Shown here: one piece after another, positions 1 through 7,490 of the stretch
Numbering within the stretch: the first letter of the stretch is position 1
How the letters are laid out: every line of letters starts with the position of its first letter
From: Aquimarina latercula DSM 2041
GTDB taxonomy: Bacteria > Bacteroidota > Bacteroidia > Flavobacteriales > Flavobacteriaceae
Reading direction: 5' to 3'
Assembly: GCF_000430645.1 (NCBI RefSeq)
Contig: NZ_AUMK01000010.1
Location: 124,001-188,000, forward strand
Length of the DNA: 64,000 bases
Translations under genes and position numbers: made by a program
The notes under the pieces: generated by a model
Databases searched by the model: none
What the model saw: only the letters and a program-made list of their open reading frames with translations
What the model was told of the DNA's origin: nothing

Positions 1-33
1 TTAAAAAAGAAGTGAAAGAAGATGATTAATAAA

Positions 34-696
34 TTACTCCCTATAAATGCGATAGTTTTTGGGATTTATAAAAATGAGGAAAAAAATTAAAGCAAAACAA
101 AATTCATATACTTCCCACTTTCTATCCGCCTGTATGATAACTATGGTAAGAGTTGCTATCACAAATGCCAAGGTATGGTGATATCTTGGTAAAGGAATCG
201 CAAATAAGTTAATTTTATCTTTAATCCATAAAGACTTCTTATACAAAAAAGGAAAAATCAATAGATAAATAGTTAGTATCAATATAATAAGTTTGCCAAA
301 AATATGCTTATTAACACTCACATCACCAACCATAAGATTATGCAAATTTGTTTCTTTTTGCTTATTGTTTTGATTGAAAAAATCTCCCGACTTTAAATCA
401 AATAATCGTTGCCCCCAAGAAATTTCTTCTCCTGCAGCGAATAAAAATAAAATTGCTAGTCCAACAACTCCTAAAAACCAATATATCCTTTTGTTCTTAT
501 ATTCCTTTAAGAAGACAAACCATAAATATATAGAGGAACAGCCCAATAAAATAGTTGTTCCCCATTCTATAAATCCGTCTTCGGCGGCGAAAACACCATT
601 AAAGTACATTTTATCACTTATCGACAGGTATAAGCTTATAGATAGAATTACTACCAAAAAAAGGTACCCAATATATTCCTTACGTTTTAAATTCAT
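34..696 (-). CDS. Conserved integral membrane protein with GEEISWGQR motif
   Basis: This is a 220-residue protein with about six hydrophobic segments (roughly residues 10-27, 44-63, 72-89, 132-150, 170-188 and 196-211). The most distinctive feature is an acidic/aromatic motif, AAGEEISWGQR, at residues 87-97 at the end of the third membrane segment, followed by a loop with the sequence NLHN. I know this motif only from uncharacterised bacterial inner-membrane proteins, so no reaction is assigned. The buried Glu-Glu pair would suit a metal or lipid head-group site, but that is a guess. The gene lies 15 bp downstream of the minus-strand PAP2 gene that starts at 1455 and probably shares its transcript. 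That places it in the envelope-lipid cluster. Certain to be coding; function unknown. Confidence 0.75.
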   Translation of the reverse strand: MNLKRKEYIGYLFLVVILSISLYLSISDKMYFNGVFAAEDGFIEWGTTILLGCSSIYLWFVFLKEYKNKRIYWFLGVVGLAILFLFAAGEEISWGQRLFDLKSGDFFNQNNKQKETNLHNLMVGDVSVNKHIFGKLIILILTIYLLIFPFLYKKSLWIKDKINLFAIPLPRYHHTLAFVIATLTIVIIQADRKWEVYEFCFALIFFLIFINPKNYRIYRE

Positions 697-711
697 AGTA
701 ATGATGTTAAT

Positions 712-1455
712 TTAGAATTTCATTGCAAAATATACTCCATAATTCCCGTTTTCAATTCTAGGAATTAGGCTGATTCTATCCTTAGAATTCTTAAATGGAT
801 TCCATTTAATTATAGGATCAAAATAATAAATTAATTCTGTGATCAATATTCCTATTCCCGCACTCATCATTACATCAGATAACCAATGGGCATTGTTCAC
901 CATTCTAAATGTACCTGTAGTAATGGCAAAACCAAAACCACTGTAAGCCAATAATGGACTTGTGTCTTTAAATTCTTGGTATAATAATCCTGCTCCGGTA
1001 AAAGGAAGAGATGTGTGCCCGGATGGAAATGATTCGTAATCATCACTGCCATTCGGTCTTCTTTTCTTTATCAGTCTTTTGAGTCTAGTTGTAACGAAAT
1101 CATTTACTACTACGGCAATGGCAAGATTTTTTGTTTGATCAAACCAATGATTTTTAGCTTTGACTCCAAAAATATCAGCTCCATACATTTGAACAAAGGG
1201 TACATATCTTGTATAATCATCTATATTATTGTAATAATCGTTTCCAACTTGATTTCTTAAATCTCTTTGTAAATCCTTTTCAAAATCACTACCACTTATT
1301 AAAGCGCTCCAGAGCATAATAGATGCTGGTAATGTTAAACGTTTAACAAGTTTGTTCTCTGTTTTCTTCTTTTTAGGTATGCTAAAATTCTGAGAATTTC
1401 CGAAGGTGAATGACAACAATAAAACTATACCTACCAATACTTTTTTATAATCCAT
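712..1455 (-). CDS. PAP2-family phosphatase with signal peptide (paralogue A)
   Basis: This 247-residue acid phosphatase of the PAP2 superfamily would remove a phosphate from a lipid or other periplasmic substrate. The three PAP2 signatures are visible: a Lys/Arg-rich stretch ending in RP (residues 133-134), PSGH (144-147) and a final motif with His190 and Asp194 (NAHWLSDV). The N-terminus (KKVLVGIVLLLSFTFGNSQ) is a signal peptide, so the enzyme works in the periplasm or at the outer membrane. The C-terminus ends in aromatic-rich GVYFAMKF, as outer-membrane strands often do. It is strikingly similar to the PAP2 protein at 6697-7470: residues 58-110 are nearly the same, including RDLRNQVGNDYYNNIDDYTR. 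The two genes bracket the lipid cluster in opposite orientation. The exact substrate (lipid A, phosphatidylglycerol phosphate or undecaprenyl pyrophosphate) cannot be read from sequence. Confidence 0.9.
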   Translation of the reverse strand: MDYKKVLVGIVLLLSFTFGNSQNFSIPKKKKTENKLVKRLTLPASIMLWSALISGSDFEKDLQRDLRNQVGNDYYNNIDDYTRYVPFVQMYGADIFGVKAKNHWFDQTKNLAIAVVVNDFVTTRLKRLIKKRRPNGSDDYESFPSGHTSLPFTGAGLLYQEFKDTSPLLAYSGFGFAITTGTFRMVNNAHWLSDVMMSAGIGILITELIYYFDPIIKWNPFKNSKDRISLIPRIENGNYGVYFAMKF

Positions 1456-1677
1456 AATGTTTTTTGTTTCAAACTATTATGGAATTCTAAAGTTGATCTT
1501 TAGAAAATCTAAAGGAAATCTTAATTTCAGAAATTAGGTGGGTCTAAATATTATAATTTCTTATTGATTACATTCTTTAAAATTGCTTTAGATTTCATTG
1601 ATATTTTTAGTTTTTATTAGACATTAACAGTTAGTGATCCAGTTTGGTTTTAATACTAGCATCTTTATCAGGTAAGA

Positions 1678-2754
1678 ATGAAAATATTAGATTGGTATAT
1701 CTTAAAAAGGTATTTAGGAACATTTCTAGTTATGTTGTCACTATTCATTCCCATTGGTATTATAGTTGATCTTGCGGATCATATTGATAATATTATTAAA
1801 AATAAGGCACCTCTTTCTGCGGTAATACAATTCTATTTGGATTTCATAATTTACTTTGCAAATCTTTTATTTCCCTTATTTCTATTTTTATCTGTTATAT
1901 GGTTTACTTCTAAGCTTGCCAATAAAACTGAAATAATAGCCATATTATCTTCAGGAGTTTCCTTTTGGCGTTTTCTAAGACCATACATTATTGGTGCAAC
2001 AATTATTTGTTTTGGAGCTTTATTACTAACCCTTTTTTTGGCACCCAAAGCCAGTAAAGGTTTTAATGAGTTCACAGAAAAATATATTAGACCAAATAGA
2101 AAAACAAAAGACACAAGAAATGTTTACAGAAAGATCAATGATAATGAATATATCTATGCCCAAAACTTTGCGCCAATATCCAAGTCTGCAAGTAATTTTA
2201 CTCTCGAGCATTTTAAAGGAAATGATATGGTATTTAAAATTTCGGCAAGAAAGATCACATTTATTGAAAAGGATAGTATTTTCGAATTACGTGATTATGT
2301 AAAACGAACAATTACACCCTCAATTGATTATATCAGAAAAGAACGCAAATTTGATACTATATTACCTTTTAATATTGAAGAATTAACTCCTTCTGATTAT
2401 AAGGCAGAAACGCTAAGTGTGTTTGAATTGAGTGATTTTATTGAAAAGGAAAATCAAAGAGGGTCTTCTGATCTTAATCGTTATAAAATAGTAGCCTACA
2501 AAAGATGGAGTATTCCTATTTCTGCTTATATCCTTACAATCATTGGTGTGGCCGTCTCTTCTATGAAACGTCGTGGGGGAATGGGAATAAATTTAGCTTT
2601 GGGTATTGTATTAGCCTTTAGTTTTATATTTATGGATAAGGTGTTGGGTACAATCTCCTCCAAATCTAGTTTGGAACCATGGATCGCCGTATGGACACCT
2701 AATATTTTGTTTTCAATTTTAGCGGCTTACTTACTTTTTTCGGCAAAAAGATAA
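1678..2754 (+). CDS. LptF/LptG (YjgP/YjgQ) family permease
   Basis: This 358-residue protein has the LptF/LptG layout: an N-terminal helix (ILDWYILKRYLGTFLVM), further membrane helices to about residue 120, a large periplasmic beta-jellyroll domain (roughly 135-260), and C-terminal membrane helices (about 272-356). The family forms the transmembrane part of the LptB2FG ABC transporter, which extracts lipopolysaccharide from the inner membrane and passes it to LptC/LptA. Bacteroidota normally encode two divergent copies, and I cannot tell which this is. The gene starts 222 bp from the divergent PAP2 gene and lies upstream of a PAP2 enzyme and an EptA-like transferase. That fits lipopolysaccharide export next to lipid A tailoring. 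The ATG at 1678 gives a complete N-terminal helix. Confidence 0.9.
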   Translation: MKILDWYILKRYLGTFLVMLSLFIPIGIIVDLADHIDNIIKNKAPLSAVIQFYLDFIIYFANLLFPLFLFLSVIWFTSKLANKTEIIAILSSGVSFWRFLRPYIIGATIICFGALLLTLFLAPKASKGFNEFTEKYIRPNRKTKDTRNVYRKINDNEYIYAQNFAPISKSASNFTLEHFKGNDMVFKISARKITFIEKDSIFELRDYVKRTITPSIDYIRKERKFDTILPFNIEELTPSDYKAETLSVFELSDFIEKENQRGSSDLNRYKIVAYKRWSIPISAYILTIIGVAVSSMKRRGGMGINLALGIVLAFSFIFMDKVLGTISSKSSLEPWIAVWTPNILFSILAAYLLFSAKR

Positions 2755-2928
2755 GTTTTATATCAAAATACATTATTTAGCATAATGCACACGCATTATC
2801 TTACTAATCAAACCTCTTAAGGATTTCTTTAGAATTACTTAAGACTTCCTTAGGAATTACATTCTAAAATTGTAACAGAATTTGATAATCCGGATTTAAT
2901 TAAATCCATTAACAAATCAGGTTTCAAT

Positions 2929-3807
2929 ATGTTAAGCCCTAATCTAGATAAAATAGTACATAGTAATTTTACGAAAGTAAGATTAACACCTCTTATACCT
3001 ATAAGTATATTTTTTATTTTGTTACTTATATATTTCAGCTGGAGTACTAATGAATTAAGTTTTATTGAAAATTATATTTTAATTCAAAAAAATGTATTCT
3101 TTGTCATAAATGAGAACCTATCACATGCCTCTGGTCTTCAAAATAATTTGACAGAACTGGGAGATATTCTAATTCTTTTTCCATTTTTGAGCATCTTCAT
3201 TATCTATGCTCCCAAATTTTGGGAGAAACTAATAGTATCTTCCATATTAGCACTATTGATGTCTGTATTTCTGAAAAAAGTGTTTGCTGTCCCAAGGCCA
3301 GCCGCTGTATTTGATAATAATGATTTTACTATTGTTGGGAACGCTTTATGCGGTTCTTCATCTCTACCCTCTGGACATTCTATAGCTACTTTTGTAGTGA
3401 TTAGTACAGTACTATTTGCTTTTCTACCCAAACAGAAGTCAGCAAAACTTATATGGTCTTTATCTCTTATATTATTGGGGCTGCTTATTTCTTTCTCCCG
3501 TGTAGCAGTTGGAGCTCATTATCCTCTAGACGTGGTAATTGGATGTTTAATAGGTTTTTCGGCTGCAATTATTGGAATTAAAATAAGTAATACGTTTTCT
3601 TGGCTTATTTGGTTTGAAAATAAAAACACTTTCCCCGTTCTCTTTACAATTACTGCTATTTGGGGTCTTTTGATTGTAAAAAAAATGCTACTAAAAGATT
3701 TAGCTATTTATAATTTATCACTGTTATCATTAATGATTAGCCAGTATATAATAATCCTCCCGTATGTCAAGAAGTATAAAATTAAGCCACTTTACGTTAA
3801 TAGTTAG
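2929..3807 (+). CDS. PAP2-family membrane phosphatase, LpxE/LpxF-like candidate
   Basis: This 292-residue polytopic membrane phosphatase has all three PAP2 motifs: KKVFAVPRP, then SLPSGHS, then SRVAVGAHYPLDV with the catalytic His and Asp. It differs from the other PAP2 proteins of the window in having about six to eight membrane helices and no cleavable signal peptide, so its site faces the periplasm from the inner membrane. Its stop codon lies inside the start of the next gene (44-bp overlap, 3764-3807), which encodes an EptA-like phosphoethanolamine transferase. A lipid A phosphatase (LpxE or LpxF type) next to EptA is a known way of replacing a phosphate by phosphoethanolamine. I infer the same role here; the substrate remains unproven. 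Confidence 0.85.
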   Translation: MLSPNLDKIVHSNFTKVRLTPLIPISIFFILLLIYFSWSTNELSFIENYILIQKNVFFVINENLSHASGLQNNLTELGDILILFPFLSIFIIYAPKFWEKLIVSSILALLMSVFLKKVFAVPRPAAVFDNNDFTIVGNALCGSSSLPSGHSIATFVVISTVLFAFLPKQKSAKLIWSLSLILLGLLISFSRVAVGAHYPLDVVIGCLIGFSAAIIGIKISNTFSWLIWFENKNTFPVLFTITAIWGLLIVKKMLLKDLAIYNLSLLSLMISQYIIILPYVKKYKIKPLYVNS

Positions 3808-5284
3808 TTTTGTTAATTTAGTTCTATTCCATTATCCCTTTTTCAAATTTGTTATTAATAATGCTGATATATCAAGTTTGAATGGCATTTTACTTTTTGT
3901 AAGTTTAATTACCGCTGCGATATTGTTAAATGCTTTGGTATTTTATATTGGATTATATCTTCTATGTTCTATTGGAAAATGGTTATTAGTCTTATTTTTT
4001 GTTATTAATTCCATCTCAGTTTATTTTGTAAGTTCTTACGGTATTATCATCGACAAATCGATGATTGGCAATGTTTTTAATACAAATTATGAAGAGTCTA
4101 CCAGTTTCCTATCGTTTGGTTTATTCTATTATATAGTTTTATTAGGTGTTTTACCTGGTATACTCATTTTTAAAGTAGAACTTGTTAGAACAAAACTTAA
4201 AAAGTTTCTGGGTACAGTTGGGGTAGTATTAATTTTCCTTCTGGCCCTAGTCTATATCAATGCACCAAATTGGCTATGGATCGACAAAAATTCTAAAACT
4301 TTGGGCGGGTTAGTCATGCCTTGGTCCTATGTTATTAATACAAATAGATATTTCTTGCATAAGAGTAAAGAAAACAAAAAACAGATTTTACTACCAAACG
4401 CTAAGGTGAAAGATGATAAAAAATCTGTATTCGTCTTAGTCATAGGGGAATCAGCCAGAAGTAGTAATTTTTCGCTGTACGGTTATGCCAAAAATACAAA
4501 TCCACTTCTATCAAAAATAACAAACCTTCATCACTACAAAGCAGAGTCTTGCGCAACCTATACCACCGCCGGAACCAAATGTATACTAGAACACAAAAAC
4601 ACTGGCAAATTATTTGAGATTTTGCCTAATTATTTATTCAGGAATGACGTTGAAGTTTTTTGGAGAACAACCAACTGGGGAGAACCCAAGGTAACTATTA
4701 AAAATTTCCAAAAAAAAGATGATTTACAAAAAATATGTAGTAAAGACGAAAATTGTAATTATGACGAAGTTCTACTTAGTGGATTAAAAGAACAAATACA
4801 AACTAGTAAAAAAGATAAAATATTAGTTGTCTTACACACAAGTACCAGTCATGGTCCCACCTATTATAAAAAATACCCTGATCAGTTCAATAAATTCAAA
4901 CCCGTTTGTAAAAGTGTAGAATTATCAAATTGTTCGGAAGAAGAGCTGATCAATGCCTACGACAATACTATAGTATACACTGATTATATTTTGAATTCTT
5001 TGATTCAAGAGTTAAAGCAATTAGAAGCTTATAACTCTTCTATGATTTATATTTCTGATCATGGCGAATCTTTAGGAGAAAACAATCTTTATATGCACGG
5101 AATACCAGCTAGTATCGCTCCGAAAGAACAATTAGAAATTCCATTTATTGTTTGGCTATCTGATGACTCAAAAAAAATCAAGAAGAATGAAGTTATGTCA
5201 CAACATCATATATTTCATAGCGTTTTAGATTTTTTATCAATTAATAGTCCTATCTACGATCAAGATATGAGCATATTTAAGTAA
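3764..5284 (+). CDS. EptA-like phosphoethanolamine transferase
   Basis: This 506-residue protein has an N-terminal membrane domain (about five helices, residues 8-165) and a periplasmic sulfatase-fold domain (about 215-506). This is the layout of lipid A phosphoethanolamine transferases, which move phosphoethanolamine from phosphatidylethanolamine to lipid A. Diagnostic motifs are VIGESARSSNFSLYGY (residues 226-241), paired Cys residues expected in disulfides (for example C263, C273), and SDHGESLGENNLYMHG near the C-terminus, which supplies metal ligands. The family nucleophile is normally Thr in GET; here position 230 is Ser (GES), which could still accept the phosphoryl group. The start overlaps the end of the PAP2 gene by 44 bp, showing translational coupling. 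Strong family call; acceptor lipid inferred. Confidence 0.9.
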   Translation: MSRSIKLSHFTLIVSFVNLVLFHYPFFKFVINNADISSLNGILLFVSLITAAILLNALVFYIGLYLLCSIGKWLLVLFFVINSISVYFVSSYGIIIDKSMIGNVFNTNYEESTSFLSFGLFYYIVLLGVLPGILIFKVELVRTKLKKFLGTVGVVLIFLLALVYINAPNWLWIDKNSKTLGGLVMPWSYVINTNRYFLHKSKENKKQILLPNAKVKDDKKSVFVLVIGESARSSNFSLYGYAKNTNPLLSKITNLHHYKAESCATYTTAGTKCILEHKNTGKLFEILPNYLFRNDVEVFWRTTNWGEPKVTIKNFQKKDDLQKICSKDENCNYDEVLLSGLKEQIQTSKKDKILVVLHTSTSHGPTYYKKYPDQFNKFKPVCKSVELSNCSEEELINAYDNTIVYTDYILNSLIQELKQLEAYNSSMIYISDHGESLGENNLYMHGIPASIAPKEQLEIPFIVWLSDDSKKIKKNEVMSQHHIFHSVLDFLSINSPIYDQDMSIFK

Positions 5285-5402
5285 TTCCATAAACTAATTA
5301 TTGTATCAGTCTATCAATTTTAAAAGAATTAGATGGTTATAAGAAATGAAGAATCTAATATTAAGATTGTCTTAAGATTCTGGTTATATCTTAGAATAAA
5401 AA

Positions 5403-5993
5403 ATGAATAATATGGTTTCACTAGCCAGAGAGTTTTGTGTTAAAATCCTAAAAAAAAGCAGATGTAAAGGTTTACCCTTTCATGATGTTTGGCATACTTT
5501 GGATGTATATGAAAAGGTAAACAAAATTGGTAAATATTATGCTTTAGATCAAAAGATAATGGAACCTTTACTAATCGCTGCTCTTTTTCATGATACAGGA
5601 ATGTCAGAAGTTTTTGAAGGTCATGAAGATGTGAGTAGCCTTTTAGCTCTAAACTTTTTGCAATCAGAGAAATATCCCAAAACCAAGATAGATAAGGTTT
5701 TAAAATATATCAATGCGACCAAAATGCCGCAAAATCCTAATTCCGAATTGGAAGCTATTCTTTGTGATGCTGATTTGTTCCATTTAAGTAGTGATCTCTT
5801 TTTTAAACGTAATCAATTATTAAGAAAAGAATGGAAGAAACATTTGGGATTATCATACACTGACGGAGAATGGCGAGAATTAAACATAAAATTTCTTCAG
5901 CAACATACATACCATACCAGTTACGGTGCAACTATTCTAGAAAAAGGAAAACAAAGAAATATCGAAAAACTTTTCACAATCAATTGTAAATAG
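5403..5993 (+). CDS. HD-domain metal-dependent phosphohydrolase
   Basis: This is a soluble 196-residue HD-domain protein. The expected metal ligands are visible: an early His in FHDVWHTLDV (about residues 26-34), the HD pair in LIAALFHDTGMSEVFEGHED (about 59-78), and a late Asp in CDADLFHLSSD (about 121-131). Members hydrolyse phosphate esters of nucleotides, cyclic nucleotides or other small molecules. No accessory domain (GAF, PAS or receiver) is present, so no signalling pathway can be named. It sits 118 bp after the EptA-like gene and 52 bp before another PAP2 gene on the same strand, so it may be co-transcribed. Its presence suggests dephosphorylation is a theme of the cluster. Confidence 0.85.
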   Translation: MNNMVSLAREFCVKILKKSRCKGLPFHDVWHTLDVYEKVNKIGKYYALDQKIMEPLLIAALFHDTGMSEVFEGHEDVSSLLALNFLQSEKYPKTKIDKVLKYINATKMPQNPNSELEAILCDADLFHLSSDLFFKRNQLLRKEWKKHLGLSYTDGEWRELNIKFLQQHTYHTSYGATILEKGKQRNIEKLFTINCK

Positions 5994-6045
5994 GCTCTAA
6001 GACCAACTCCATTTTAATTTTTTAGTAACCCCAAATTTATCAAAT

Positions 6046-6639
6046 ATGTATCATTGTAAAAATGTGTACAGGGCAATACTATTTTGTCTTGTTTTAAGCC
6101 TAAGTGTCAATTTATCAAGTCAAGAAACTATTATCAATTCTCCTCCGGAAGTAAGGACAAAAAAGACTATAGAGGAAGTTGGAGATATACTACAAATAGC
6201 TCTTCCAACAACCGCAGGTCTAGTAACGGTCTTATCAGGTGATTATGATGGTAGTTGGCAATTCTTAAAATCTTTTAGTGCAAATTTGGCAGTTACCTAT
6301 TTTTTAAAATTTACCATCGATAAAGACAGACCAGCAGGAGCTACCGATGGACATGCTTTTCCTTCAGGACATACTTCATCTGCGTTTCAAGGTGCTTCTT
6401 TTATTCAAAGACGTTATGGATGGAAGTATGGAGTACCCGCCTATCTTCTTGCAACGTTTACCGCCTATAGCCGAGTTGAAGGTATTAATAAAAGACATGA
6501 TGTTTATGATGTAATTGGTGGAGCAACATTAGGAATTTTGTCTTCTTATTTATTTACAAAACCCAAAAAAGATAATTTAGATATCACATTTTCGAGTTCT
6601 AAGAATTTTACAGGAATATCATTGGTGCTAAAATTCTAG
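6046..6639 (+). CDS. PAP2-family phosphatase, short secreted form
   Basis: This 197-residue PAP2-superfamily protein has a signal peptide (about residues 8-26, ending LSVNLSSQ). The motifs are KFTIDKDRP (motif 1), HAFPSGHTS (motif 2) and SRVEGINKRHDVYDV (motif 3, with the catalytic His and Asp), so the site is complete. Like the two paralogues at 712 and 6697 it ends in a strand-like segment with a terminal Phe (GISLVLKF). It is more diverged from them than they are from each other. The gene is 57 bp upstream of the next PAP2 gene on the same strand. A periplasmic phosphatase of unknown substrate. Confidence 0.88.
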   Translation: MYHCKNVYRAILFCLVLSLSVNLSSQETIINSPPEVRTKKTIEEVGDILQIALPTTAGLVTVLSGDYDGSWQFLKSFSANLAVTYFLKFTIDKDRPAGATDGHAFPSGHTSSAFQGASFIQRRYGWKYGVPAYLLATFTAYSRVEGINKRHDVYDVIGGATLGILSSYLFTKPKKDNLDITFSSSKNFTGISLVLKF

Positions 6640-6696
6640 AGGATAGAATCTTAAGATTTTCTTCAGATTTCATTTGTAATATAGCTTTAAAAAATC

Positions 6697-7470
6697 ATGA
6701 AAAGCCCCTTTTTACAAAAAACACAACAAACTCTAATCAGTGTTTTTTTAATATTTAATTCTGCGCTAATGTTTGGACAAGGACATAATCTTTTGATTAA
6801 AAAAGAAAAAGTTAAGGAGAAAAAAGAAAAGACATTTTTACAGAAAAGTATTTTACCATCTAGTTTAATAGCATTAGGATTTGTTTTATCGGAAAGTGAT
6901 TTTGAAAATAATTTACAAAGAGATTTGAGAAATCAAGTTGGAAACGATTACTACAATAATATAGATGATTACACCCGATATGTTCCCATAGTTCAAATGT
7001 ATGCTGCTGATATATTAGGTATTAAAGCTAAAAATCACTGGTTTGATCAAACAAAAAACCTGTTTATTTCTTCTCTAGTAACAGCTGGTGTAACAGGTAT
7101 ACTTAAGGAGAGTATTGGTAAACAACGTCCAGGAAACTCTGATAATTTTAATTCTTTCCCGTCAGGACATACTTCGGTTGCATTTTCTAATGCCTCAGTA
7201 CTTTATGAAGAATTTAAAGATACCAGTCCGGTACTCGCTTACAGTGGATATTTATTTGCTGTTACTACAGGAACATTTAGAATGGTTAATAATGCACATT
7301 ATCTATCTGATGTTATAGCGGGAGCAGGTATAGGAATTCTTATAACTAAATTAGTTTATCATTTAGATCCAATAATTAAATGGAATCCATTTAAAAAGAA
7401 AGAAGGGGTTACTTTTGTACCTCAATTCAACGGAGAAAAAGTAGGAATGTACTTCTCGTTAAGGTTTTAG
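6697..7470 (+). CDS. PAP2-family phosphatase with signal peptide (paralogue B)
   Basis: This 257-residue PAP2 phosphatase is the close paralogue of the protein at 712-1455. Its motifs are KESIGKQRP (RP at 144-145), FPSGHTS (PSGH at 155-158) and FRMVNNAHYLSDV (His and Asp). A signal peptide covers about residues 11-28 (ISVFLIFNSALMFGQ). A Lys/Glu-rich linker (LIKKEKVKEKKEKTF) precedes the conserved part. The shared block around RDLRNQVGNDYYNNIDDYTR is nearly unchanged in both proteins, and the DNA of that block is also clearly similar, so the duplication is fairly recent. It ends 20 bp before the convergent TonB-dependent receptor gene. Substrate unknown. Confidence 0.9.
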   Translation: MKSPFLQKTQQTLISVFLIFNSALMFGQGHNLLIKKEKVKEKKEKTFLQKSILPSSLIALGFVLSESDFENNLQRDLRNQVGNDYYNNIDDYTRYVPIVQMYAADILGIKAKNHWFDQTKNLFISSLVTAGVTGILKESIGKQRPGNSDNFNSFPSGHTSVAFSNASVLYEEFKDTSPVLAYSGYLFAVTTGTFRMVNNAHYLSDVIAGAGIGILITKLVYHLDPIIKWNPFKKKEGVTFVPQFNGEKVGMYFSLRF

Positions 7471-7490
7471 TTCGTTATTTATAAAAAATA

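Noticed and set aside
374..715. Plus-strand 113-codon frame opposite the first membrane gene
   Set aside because: It is a shadow of the minus-strand coding sequence; composition is basic and random with no start context or homology.
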